64,000 bases of DNA, from the NCBI GenBank assembly GCA_027559495.1, contig JAMXSV010000026.1, positions 558,001-622,000 of the forward strand, read 5' to 3'. The notes beneath the pieces are model-generated. The model worked only from the letters and a program-made list of their open reading frames with translations, was not told the DNA's origin and ran no database searches. Below, in pieces: positions 1-10,080 of this stretch (the stretch's first letter is position 1; the number at the start of each line of letters is the position of its first letter). The stretch is from Aurifilum marmelostoma (lineage: Eukaryota; Ascomycota; Sordariomycetes; Diaporthales; Cryphonectriaceae). The translations under genes were made by a program, and so were the position numbers.

Positions 1-1190
1 GCAACTTTATTCTTTATAATTTAACTAATAAGTATAAAAAACTAAGCATTCTAAGTATTTCTATTATCTTTCTTTCTTATTACTTAGCACTAATGCGCAA
101 AGCTTATATATAGCTGCTAAATTACTTAATTATTATACTAAGCTATTATCTTTAAGTATATATAAAAACCTAAAAATATTAAGTACTATAGCTATAGAAA
201 TAGTTCTTCTAAGAGGCAGATTAGCTAAAATAGAAAAAGAATACTAGATAAAATTAAGAGAATATAAAGCAAATTTATAAAGATATAAATTAGACTAAAT
301 AGCAAGATAGAAAATGGCCTTATACTTTATAATATATAGCAATAAAATCTCCTAATTAAGAAAAAAAGCATATTAAGCTAAAATATAAAAAATAAACTAT
401 ATTAAGAAGTATAAAAAGGCTACTATTAGGAAAGATAAGGCATAAAGAAAGATAATAATGCAAAAAGAATAATAAGCTATATAGAAAATAGCTAATTAAA
501 GATATTAAGAGCAGCTAATCTTACTTAAAGATTAGCTTATAATCTATTGCTCTAAAGCTTAATAAGCAATATAAGAGTAGAAAAAATATCTAATATTACT
601 ATATTAAATAATTTCTAAAAATATATAATAGCTTAATAAAATTAATAAAAATAAAGAGAAAGAAGATAATTTTATCTTTATATTAAATAATATTAAGATA
701 TTTAGCTTAGGACTAAAACTTAAACGCTTACTATAAAATATTAATATAGCCTTATAGTATATAATAAGAGATCTTTATCAATTATTTTAATAAGCTAAAA
801 TTAATAAATATAATAATAAAAAATATAATGCTTTAATTTAGTATAATAAAAAAAATATTTTTATTACTACTTATACCTTATAAATAGTAAAATTAGATAT
901 AGAGATTTTCTATATAGTAATAAAAGGGCTAGATAAGCTAAATAAAGCCTTTAAATTTAGAATTCTTTATTAAGTTTTGCACTTTCCTAGCTCTTAAATA
1001 TATATTATATATAGAAATAGATGCATTAGTATATAAAATTTTTAGCTAGATAGAAAGAATTTATAAAGCAGAAAAAGTCCCTATTTTAAATTTCTTATAA
1101 GTTAAGAAGAAAATTCTTAGCATTAACTTAAGCATACAATTTATATAGTAAATCTATATAAAACAAATTCCTCGAAAATAGATATCTTTT
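1..1190. repeat. AT-rich RIP-degraded repeat, unclassified
   Basis: This stretch is extremely AT-rich, packed with TpA and almost devoid of CpA and TpG, which is the usual footprint of repeat-induced point mutation. No reading frame of useful length survives. Read on the plus strand, about 180-640 gives a Lys/Glu/Leu-rich, stop-riddled pseudo-translation with a coiled-coil flavour, which could be the tail of a transposase or a capsid region. I cannot assign a family. Confidence 0.55.
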
Positions 1191-1270
1191 TAGCCAGCAA
1201 CTAGTTTTGGCACCTACTACGGGAGGAACGGAGGTAGTAGGAAAGCAACGCTAGTCCTAGCCTATAGGTA
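1186..1270. repeat. Low-RIP island with a perfect 8-bp inverted repeat
   Basis: About 85 bases of nearly normal base composition sit inside the AT-rich block. They contain CCTACTAC (1213-1220) and its exact reverse complement GTAGTAGG (1234-1241) around a 13-nt loop. This may be the terminus of a transposon too short or too low in copy number to be mutated. The sequence alone does not identify the element. Confidence 0.4.
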
Positions 1271-1554
1271 ATTCTATTTAATATCTAAATTAAAAGAATA
1301 TAATAATATAAAAAAAGAATAATAAAAAACCTTTAAAAGCTTATTAAGAATAATAATTAATAAAAGAAAAAGAAATTTATAATTTATTTAATATATAAAT
1401 TATAATAAAAATATAATATAGTATAAAAGCTATTTTAAAATAAACTATATAAAGCTATAAATTTTATATTTTAATGCAAAATAAAAATAGTTAAAATTTA
1501 TAATTAATTAAAACAAATAGCTTTAAATATATTTTTTTAAAAATATTTAAATAA

Positions 1555-1782
1555 CTTAAATATATTTACTATTAACTAAATAAAGTTTTATTTATAGCTC
1601 TTTAGTTATTAATTTAAGTATTACTTCTAATATAAGCAATAGCTTTAATATTAGTAATATATTATAGAAAACTTAAGGATTATTTCTTTTATTAGTTATT
1701 AAAGTATATTTTAATATTTTATATGCCTAATATGAATCTTAATATACTTATTATATCTTTAGCTATAGCAGTGCTTATTATA
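1555..1782 (-). mobile_element. Inverted LTR fragment of the 2254-9774 chromovirus family
   Basis: Read on the minus strand this matches the first part of the 514-bp LTRs described below. The LTR start is at 1782 (GTGCTTATTATA on the plus strand), and blocks such as TATAGCTCTTTAGTTATTAA (plus strand, about 1590) follow in the same order. The distal half of the LTR is missing or too mutated to see. It is therefore a truncated solo-LTR relic from a second insertion in the opposite orientation. Confidence 0.7.
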
Positions 1783-2248
1783 TATTCTCTTATCTTCCTC
1801 TTCTCTAAAATTGAAAATAAAGGTATATAAAAGTAAAAAATAAATAAACTAAACTTTAAAAAATAGCTTAATAATAATTACTAGCTATAAAATACTTATT
1901 AGCTAGAAAATAGTATAATAATAATTTATTATTAAAAGATATATAAATAGCTAAGCTAATTTTAAGTTTATTTAATTTAAACTTTATTATTATCTTTATA
2001 CTTATTATTATTATTATTGCTTATAGTTATATAAAAACTATAATAATACTTTAAGTGCTAAGAATATATTTAAGCTAAGTAAGCCTTTAACAAATAAATT
2101 ATATAATACTAATAAAGCCTTAAAGAGCTTTATAAAAATTTTATATTACCTTAATTTTATAAAAGTATAAAGTCTTTAATAAGAGAAAAATAGATTTAAG
2201 AATAAATAGCTATTTATATAATATAAGTATAGCTTATTTCAACTAAAT

Positions 2249-2253
2249 ATACT
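2249..2253. repeat. Left target-site duplication ATACT
   Basis: The five bases ATACT immediately precede the left LTR and recur exactly at 9775-9779 after the right LTR. A 5-bp duplication is typical of Ty3/Gypsy integration and fixes the element boundaries. Confidence 0.75.
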
Positions 2254-2767
2254 TATAATGAGCACTGCCGTAACTAGGGTATACAACAAGTATATAAAGG
2301 GTTTATATTAGGCAAGAACGATATTAAAGTGTAATCTAAAGAATACGGAAATAACTTTCAAAGTCTTCTGCAGTATATCACTTGTATTAGAGGTAATACT
2401 TAGATTAATAACTAAAGAGCTATATACTGAATTTATTTAATAGTAGCAAATGTATCCCTTATATAATCTATTTTTTAGTCCTTTATTAGTAGTATTAGTT
2501 CCTTCTTAATAGGGATAAGCTAGAGTTAATATTAAATCTTTTAACTAATTAACTAAGTTAATACTAATTCCTTTAACTAATCAATAAAGTCGATATTAAC
2601 TCTTTTAACTAAGCAACCTTTATAATCCTAACCCTAGCTTATATAATCTCGTTATACTAGTTCTATCCTAAAGTATTGGATTCCCAGCTTTCTATAGTTT
2701 ATTCTATATAGCCTTAGTACTATGCTGCAATCTTTATTATAATCTGCATATTAGATAGATTATAATA
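2254..2767 (-). repeat. 3' LTR of the chromovirus (514 bp)
   Basis: It aligns without gaps, at a constant offset of 7007, with 9261-9774. Every difference I compared along the pair is a transition. The outer half (2254 to about 2460) keeps more G/C than its partner, while the inner half is more heavily A/T-converted. The ends TATAATGA...TAATA form an imperfect inverted repeat and extend beyond the canonical TG...CA that lies five bases inside. Confidence 0.93.
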
Positions 2768-2976
2768 TTATCTTCCTTCTATAGATTATTATTCCTAATA
2801 ATTTTCTTATAAATTTTCTTGCTATTATCTTGCTGTATTATTATGCCTTCCTAATTAGAATATCGAATAGAGTTGCAAAACTAAAATCTTTTAATCCTTA
2901 TTCTAATAAATTAAAGCAAAAGAAATTCCTTTATTTAATTATTCTTTCTAAAGCTATTATTATAATTCCTTATTCT

Positions 2977-3453
2977 TCCTATAATACTTAGGGCTTAAAA
3001 TCTTATTAGGTATCCCTTAAGGATTCTTCCTAGTGCGCTAAATGCATATATTGCTAATATTCTAAATGCAATATTCTTAAACTAATCAATTTTTCTAAGC
3101 TTCTTAATATCTCCTTTTAGCATTAAAAGTTAGAGGATAAAATTGAAGATCTTAAGCTAAAGTTAATGCATCTTTATTAATAGAAGAAGATATAGAGAGA
3201 GAAGATAGCTTAGGCTATTCATTAGGGCTTAATAAATCTAGAAAAGTTAGAGCATCTAAAGGCAGAGGAGGCAGAGGCTAAGGCTAAGCGTCTAGCTGCT
3301 AAAGAGGCTAACTAAGGCGCTAAGGCCTTAGCTTCTAAGGGCTCTTTCTCTAATAGCTAGCCTATAGGGGGAGCTAGTTAGACCCTACTAAATCTAAGTA
3401 TTCTAGATAAATATAAGCTAGAAGATATAGCTAGACCTTTAGTTAGCTGCTAA
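2977..3453 (+). pseudogene. Antisense Cys-rich accessory ORF of the chromovirus
   Basis: On the strand opposite to gag-pol, one frame stays coherent for 159 codons apart from TAA/TAG codons that probably replaced Gln (CAA/CAG). It encodes a Cys-rich motif (CAKC, YC, SKC; codons at 3034, 3043, 3052 and shortly after), then a charged alpha-helical stretch rich in Lys, Glu and Ala (about 3230-3320), then an SFSNSQPIGGAS-like segment if the stops are read as Gln. The Ala/Glu/Lys part is the least RIP-mutated coding patch in the element. I recall antisense Cys-rich ORFs in other fungal Gypsy elements, but the function is unknown. Confidence 0.6.
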
Positions 3454-3656
3454 CCCTTAGCCTAGCTTAGTGTATTTTTTTCTTCTAGTACTATCCCTAA
3501 CTAGTATTTTCTTAATTAGTAGCTTATTTTATTAACTAGTAAGGTATTTTAATTAATAAGCTGCATTTCTAATATTTCTATAGGCTAACTAATTACTGCT
3601 ATAACTATTCTTTTTTAGACTAGTATTGCATAAGCTATTTTAGTATATTAGTAATA

Positions 3657-6025
3657 TTTTCTGGGGGTTCTTATATATTTTCGCTTAAGGGATAGCCTTT
3701 TTATTTAATTAGATATTCTAATATATTATTCTATCCTTTATATTTAAGGATTTTTCTAATCTTATATTCTAGTTTATTATTTTCGACTTTAATGCTATTA
3801 TTAATCTTTATATTCTATATAGCTAGCTTAAGTAGTAAAATGTAGAAAACTGGATATATTCTTATGCTATAAGGGAGTGCAAGTTTGTAGTTAATTAGTA
3901 AGATTTTCTATAAAATCTTAAATAGATTAAGCTTCTTATAATTAAGCTTATTACTAGATCTCTTTATTTTAATATTTTATTGAAAAAGGTAGACCTTATC
4001 TCCCTCTTATAAGATTAGTCTCTTAATTCTCTTAGAGTTAGCATATTTGGTTATTTATTCTTATATAAACTAAAGTTCTTATTAAATATCTTCCTAAACT
4101 TTCTTAATATGCTATATTTATTCTTCTACTGCTTCTGCATTTGCCTTTAGCAATGCTTTATAGTATGCTATTAGATTATATTTATAGAGTGCATAGAATA
4201 GTAAGATCTTTATTATGCTTATATCTGCGCTATTATATGCAAATTGCGCTAATAGTAATAGTTTAACTTAGTTATTCTATTTCTAATTAATATAGTATCT
4301 AAGGTATTATTTAATAATTTAGTTTATTTATTCTATTTGCCTATCTATTTATAAATAATAGGCTATTAATATTTTATAATATACTTTAAGTTGCTTTATA
4401 AGTAATATTTAGAAGTATAATATAAATTTTCAATCTTTATCTAAAATAATCTCTTCTAGTATGCTATAGTTAGCAATAATTATTCTAAAGAATATATATG
4501 CAAATTCTTCTGCTATACTGCTTTCCTTATAAAGAAGAAAGTAAGCATACTTGCTTAGTCTATAAACTACTACTAGAATGCTATTATATTATACCTTAAT
4601 TAAGGGTTCTTATAAAATAGATAGCTTAGTAATAAAGTTTAAATTAATTAATTGCTAAATAGTTATAGGTACTAGTAAGGGTTATAGCAGTCTATAAGGC
4701 TTATATCTTTCTGCCTTATTTTTCTTGCAATTATTGCATTTCTAAATAATTTCCTTAATTTATATCCTAAGGCCTAGTAAATTCTAATATTGCTTAATTC
4801 GTTTATAGGTAGCCCTAACTCCTTAGTGCCTATATGCTAGTGCGCTATATATATCCCTAATATATTCTTCTTATTCCTATAGAGTTATTTCTTCTGGTTT
4901 CTTGCTCTAGTATGCGATCTTAAGTATCGAGTTAATTTCTTATTTCTATATAAGATTCCCTTTCTTATTTTAGTTAAAGAGTATCTATTTTTTAATTTCT
5001 AATGCTAGTATATAATCTAATTATTAACTAAGAGCATTTGCTCTAGTATTTTCTTTTCCTTAAATATAGCTAATTTTGATATTAAATTGTAAGAGGAATT
5101 CTGCCTATTATACTTATTATTTATTCAAAATCTTAGTTATTATAAATAATATAAAGTTCTTATAATTAGTAAGTACTTTAATTAGGTATTTTGCTTTAAT
5201 AAGGTAGTATTGCTATTTTTAGAATATATATACTATAGCTATAAGTTCCTTATTTAGGGTTTTATATTATAGTTCTAAACTATTTAGCTTTTTTAAGAAG
5301 TTAGCAATAAGGTATAATTTATTCTAATTATCTTATTAGATAAGTTCTCTGCTAAGTGCATAGTCTAATGCATTAGTTGCTACTTTAAATTCTTAGCTAG
5401 GGTTAGCTTCTCTTAAAATAGATTCTTATATAATTTGTCCCTTAATAGCATTAAAGGCTTACTGCTCTTTTCTTATCTAATAGAAAGATTTATCTTTTTT
5501 TATAAGCTTTATTATAGGTTATATAATCTTCGAGTATTATTAGATAAATTATTAGTAGAAGTTAGCGTACTTAAGGAATACTTTAATATCTATAATGCTC
5601 TTAGGTATTAGCTAATTCTTAATTGCTTCTATCTTATCTTTTTATATATATATGCATTTAGGTTTAATTATATATCTAAGGTAATTAATTTTCTGAATAT
5701 AAAAGTAGCTTTTTCCTGGTTTAATAAGAAGTTTAGCATCTTAAAGAGTCTATAGCACTTTTCGTATATGCTATCTATAAGTTGCTAAGTCTAAGGAGTA
5801 AATGAGGATATTATTAAAGTAAGCAATAATATAAATATCTAGGTGCTCTCTAAGTACCTAATTAATTATTTCCTAGAAAGATGCAGGTGCATTAGTTAAT
5901 CTAAATAGTATAACTAAGTATTTATAATGCTTATATTTTATGCAAAATGCTGTTTTTTACTCTTTGCCTGCCTTTATCCTAATAAGGTTATATGCTTCTT
6001 TAAGGTCTAATGCTATAAACTATTA
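3657..6025 (-). pseudogene. pol remnant: RT, RNase H, integrase, chromodomain
   Basis: Reading minus-strand frames, the RT begins with ALDLKEAYNLIRIKAGKE (about 6020), keeps LTNAPA, then VLREHLDIYIIAYFNN at 5858-5810. The catalytic YxDD has become YFNN, both Asp codons (GAT) having turned into Asn (AAT). RNase H gives KVATNALDYAL where Asp is expected in place of Asn. The integrase finger keeps CNNC (4738-4727) but its first His is Tyr. The integrase core AYHPQTDGQTER-like motif reads AYYL.IDRQIE (4372-4323). The chromodomain gives YLIK.KGYPLSEN (3763-3657). All this is consistent with RIP of a once-functional chromoviral polyprotein. Confidence 0.9.
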
Positions 6026-8676
6026 TGCGCCTTATAGTCGATCTTATAGTTCCTTAATAAGTAGTAATAGATACCAATTTTTGATTATAATATTATTAAG
6101 CTATCTATAGTCTATATAGAGTTATAGTTTGCTATTTTTCTTTAGTATAAATAGGATTAGGTATCCTGCTAGTAATTATAATAGTTATATATAATCTTTC
6201 TTTAGGTTTTTGTCGAGGTACTCTCTAAGTGCTTTAAGTTATACTTTATCTAGTCTATAAATAGGGAAGAACTTAGGCTAAGCTCCTTCCTTAAGTGGGA
6301 TTTTATAGTTATATAAATTATATTCTAATAGTCCTATAATCAATTCTTCTTAGAATAGTTTTGTAAATTTATAGTACTCTTCTAGTATACTAGCGAATAT
6401 TAGGGTTAGTTCTTTCTCTATTTCTGCTTCCTAGAGAAATAGTAGATACTATTAAGCATTTTATTACAATTATTTATTATTTTTGCTCTATATTAGACTA
6501 AGTCTTCCTAACTAGTCTTTATTTACTTATATTTTTAACTTATATTTAATCTGCATTTATAGATTTAAGGCGTTTATAGTTCTTCTCTATAAGCTATTAG
6601 TCTCTGCTAATTTGGAGGTATATAATAAGTACTTATTTAAGCGCCTATCTTAGCTATTCCTAGTAATTAAGTCTTATTCTGCGCCTTTAATTGCAATTAT
6701 CCTATTGGGTACAGCTTATTCCTAAGAGATCTAGCTAGTAGTCTAATTAATTTAAGGATTATGCTCCTTAAGCTATAGAAGTTCTAATATTATATTATAG
6801 TATGCTATATCTATAATATTAAAAGAAATAAATATTATATATTTTTAGTTCGAGATAAGTAGATAATTAGTTTCCTTATTAATTATCTCTTAGTTATATG
6901 CAATAGATTATCCTTTTATAGTATTAAGTATATAGGGCTTCTCTTTCTATTACTATAGTATTTTTGCTATATTAATAATATAGAGGGATATATAATTTCC
7001 TTATGCGCTGCTATCTAATAGCGCGCTATAATATTAATTATTAATATTTATATTAAGCTATATATATATATAGCTTCTTTTTGCTATTATGCATAGGGAT
7101 CTTATAGTCTTAATTAACTATTATCCCTTTATAAGCAATCTCTTCTTTTTAGGGCCTTCTTAGCTGCTTGCTAAGCTAGTATTTTAGCTTATTATTATAT
7201 ATACTTATAATGCTTCTTATTGCGTTGCTATATATGCTAGGCATATGCCTTATTCTGTATATAGATAGTGCATTATTCTATTAGATATTGCTACTATTTG
7301 CGTTTTTTATTTATGCAAGGCCTAGGGCAATCTTCTAGTAGTCTGATAAGTGCATTATAGTATTTCTTTTTTAGTACCTCCCTGAACTATAGTTTAGATT
7401 TCTTATATGCCTAAATAAGTTATTCTTCTTTCCTAGTTAGGAACTATCTATATTTAACTTTTTCCTTGAAATAGGTTTAATAGCTATAATAGATATATAA
7501 GATCTATGCTAATTAGTAGTATCTGAAGTGGAATGCATTAATCCTAGGATCCTCTAATTTATTTACTTTATAATTCTAAAGTAGGATGCTCCTAAAGAGG
7601 GTTTTTAGAGATATTTTGTATATAAGGTATTCTATTTGGATATTAATATTTAGGTAGTTAGAACTAAGATTGCTGCGTTAGGTAGTTAGTACTAATTCCT
7701 TTAAGTTATCTATATATTATTGCATAATAGGCTCGAGTAGGATATTAGGTTATCTATCCTAGAAGGTTTCTTCTTTAAGAATAAGTATCTTTATAGTATA
7801 TTCTTCTATAGGGGCTAGAGTAAAGTCTGCATTTTCTAAGTTATTATTGCGCCTATTATAGGCTAGGGATATTATAGTATCTAATATATGCTTATTATTA
7901 TCTATAAGCTATATAAGATAGTGCTATAGGGGAAATTTTCCTAAGTTCTATTCTTTCTTAGATTCTTAATTTATAGGATTAGTGGAATAATCTGATTATT
8001 TGTCCTTAATAGAAGCCCTGCTTCTAATAGCAAGTTATTATTATTCCTTAAGTTTTCAGAGGAACTATCCTAAACCTTCTTTCTCTAAGAGATATAATAT
8101 GCAACTATTATTATAATATATAGTCTAATTAAGGGACTTATAATTAATAGAGTCTATTACTTGCTCTATTAGGATATTTTTATTTAGATAATTAAGTTCC
8201 TATTATATAGCAATGCTAAGCTATTATTCTTCCTAAATAGATTACTATTATTTCCTTTATAGTTATTAATATTCCTATGCAAAGTATTTAGGCTTCCTAT
8301 AATTAAAGCATGCCCTATTGCCTTTGCCTTAAGTTTAAAAGTTATTGCATTAATGCATAGCATTTAATTCTATTAGGCTAGCATATATGCTGCTGCTTTA
8401 TACTATACTTATATAATTCTATTATTTTCCTTAATAATTCTGCTAAAGCTAATAGCATTTTCTACTATTAGCTAAGGCCCTAAACTTTTATAGTTATCTA
8501 TTACCCTTGCGATTTTTCTCCTATTATTATTTAAAGATGCGATTATCGATCTATACTGCTATTATAATATATTCTGCTAGATTATTAAGTTAGTCTATCT
8601 TATAAAGTTCGTTTTTAACCCTATTCTTTAGTCCTTTATAGAACTAGAATATTAATGCTTTATCTTTCTAGCTAAC

Positions 8677-8862
8677 TTATTCTGCATATTGCCTAAATTT
8701 AGCTATATAATCTAAAGCAGCTTTAGTCTGCTTAAGATCTATAAGACTATATTCTGCTATACGCTTTTTGTTTAGGTTGCTAAATGCGTTCTTAAGTGCT
8801 TTCTTGAAATCTTTAAATAAGTTAAAGATAGCTTTAGTTTCCTTATTATAGTTATTAGGCAT
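8677..8862 (-). pseudogene. gag remnant
   Basis: A 61-codon open stretch resembles the middle of Ty3/Gypsy Gag. It has an NLFKDFKKALKNAF helix followed by LKQTKAALDYIAKFRQYAE, equivalent to the conserved L.Q.GS...Y...F..L block of retrotransposon Gag. The position just downstream of the 5' LTR on the minus strand agrees. Flanking frames are interrupted by stops, so only this block is legible. Confidence 0.75.
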
Positions 8863-9260
8863 AGTTAGGTTATTAAGGTAGTTTCGAAGGGAAGGTTCGA
8901 ACTAGGCAAGAGCATTATCTTTTAACTAAGTTTCTATAAAGACTACTTTCTCTTCCTTATCTATAAATTAGGCTAGATAGTAGAGAAAGTAAGCCTTATA
9001 CTAAATAATAAAAGCTTAAAAAGTGCCCTTTAATCCTTTATAAGGAATAGGCTTATTTATCTTATAGACCTTAATCTAAATATTATTAGATTCTTTAAAT
9101 TTCTAAATGCAAGCCTATAGGGCTATAATAATTTGCTATAGCTTAACGCTAGTTTAGGCCCTGCCTATAGTAAAGGAGATTAAAGTCTAAGGAGATATTA
9201 TATTTCTGTATTGCTTAAGAAGAAGTATACTAAACTATACTTAAATAAGAGTTATTAAAA

Positions 9261-9774
9261 TATAATAAGCACTGCTATAACTAGAGTATATAATAAGTAT
9301 ATAAAGGATTTATATTAGGTAAGAATAATATTAAAGTATAATCTAAAGAATATAAAAATAACTTTTAAAGTCTTTTATAGTATATTACTTATATTAGAAG
9401 TAATACTTAGATTAATAATTAAAGAGCTATATACTAAATCTATCTAATAATAGCAAATATATTCCTTATATAATCTATTCTTTAGTTCTTTATTAGTAGT
9501 ATTAGTTTCTTCTTAGCAGAGGTAGGCTAGAGTTGATATCGAATTCTTTAACTAGTTAACTAAGTTAATACTAATTCCTTTAACTAGTCGATAGAGTTGA
9601 TATTAACTCTTTCGATTAAGCAACCTTTATAATCCTAACCCTGGCTTATGTAATCTCGTTATGCTAGTTCTGTTCTAGAGTATTGGACTCCCGGCTCCCT
9701 GTAGTCTATTCTATGTGGCCTTAGTGCTGTGCCGCAATCTTTGTTGTGACCTGCATGTTGGATGGGTCATAATA
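9261..9774 (-). repeat. 5' LTR of the chromovirus (514 bp)
   Basis: Partner of 2254-2767. Its outer (right) half keeps far more G/C, for example around 9685-9769, than the matching part of the other copy, while its inner half is A/T-converted. This mirror-image pattern means mutation was heaviest inside the element and lightest at its edges. The right end, GGTCATAATA, is followed directly by ATACT. Confidence 0.93.
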
Positions 9775-9779
9775 ATACT
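9775..9779. repeat. Right target-site duplication ATACT
   Basis: Exact copy of 2249-2253, directly after the right LTR. Confidence 0.75.
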
Positions 9780-9864
9780 ATATTTAAAAAGGTTATAAAA
9801 GGGTAGTATTAGCATAAATAGTGCATTTTTTAAATTATATCTTTTTATATTATAATAAAGCACT

Positions 9865-10080
9865 TTAATCAATATTATATTAAGCTATCTATAATAAAAT
9901 AAGATTATACTTTAGCTATATAAACTTAGCTAAATAGCTTAATAAGCAGTTCAACTATTATATACCTTTTAGCTTAAGCATTTTAAGTTAAAGTAGCTAA
10001 AGGTAATAGGCAGTAGCTAATTTTAAAGCTTTATTAAGTTAGCTTTTTACTCTATAATAAGATTTAAAAAGCTTATTAAT
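9865..10080 (+). mobile_element. Degraded LTR fragment, second family (copy A)
   Basis: It matches the proximal part of the solo LTR at 13001-13476. Shared blocks include TTAGCTATATAA, TTATATACCTTTTAGCTTA and GCTAAAGG in the same order, with heavy C-to-T and G-to-A change. Similarity stops near 10080, so it is truncated there or interrupted. Confidence 0.6.

Larger units (their letters stand above)
2254..9774 (-). mobile_element. Ty3/Gypsy chromovirus LTR retrotransposon, RIP-inactivated
   Basis: This is a complete 7521-bp element lying on the minus strand: two 514-bp LTRs with ATACT duplicated outside. Minus-strand order is 5' LTR (9261-9774), gag remnant (around 8.7 kb), reverse transcriptase (about 6025-5796), RNase H (about 5460-5336), integrase zinc finger (about 4850-4727), integrase core (about 4372-4323), chromodomain (3763-3657) and 3' LTR. 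The chromodomain identifies a chromovirus. All domains contain TAA/TAG codons where Gln or Trp is expected and changes such as Asp to Asn and His to Tyr, which C-to-T or G-to-A transitions explain. The element cannot encode functional proteins. A second, antisense coding relic lies between the chromodomain and the 3' LTR. Confidence 0.93.
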
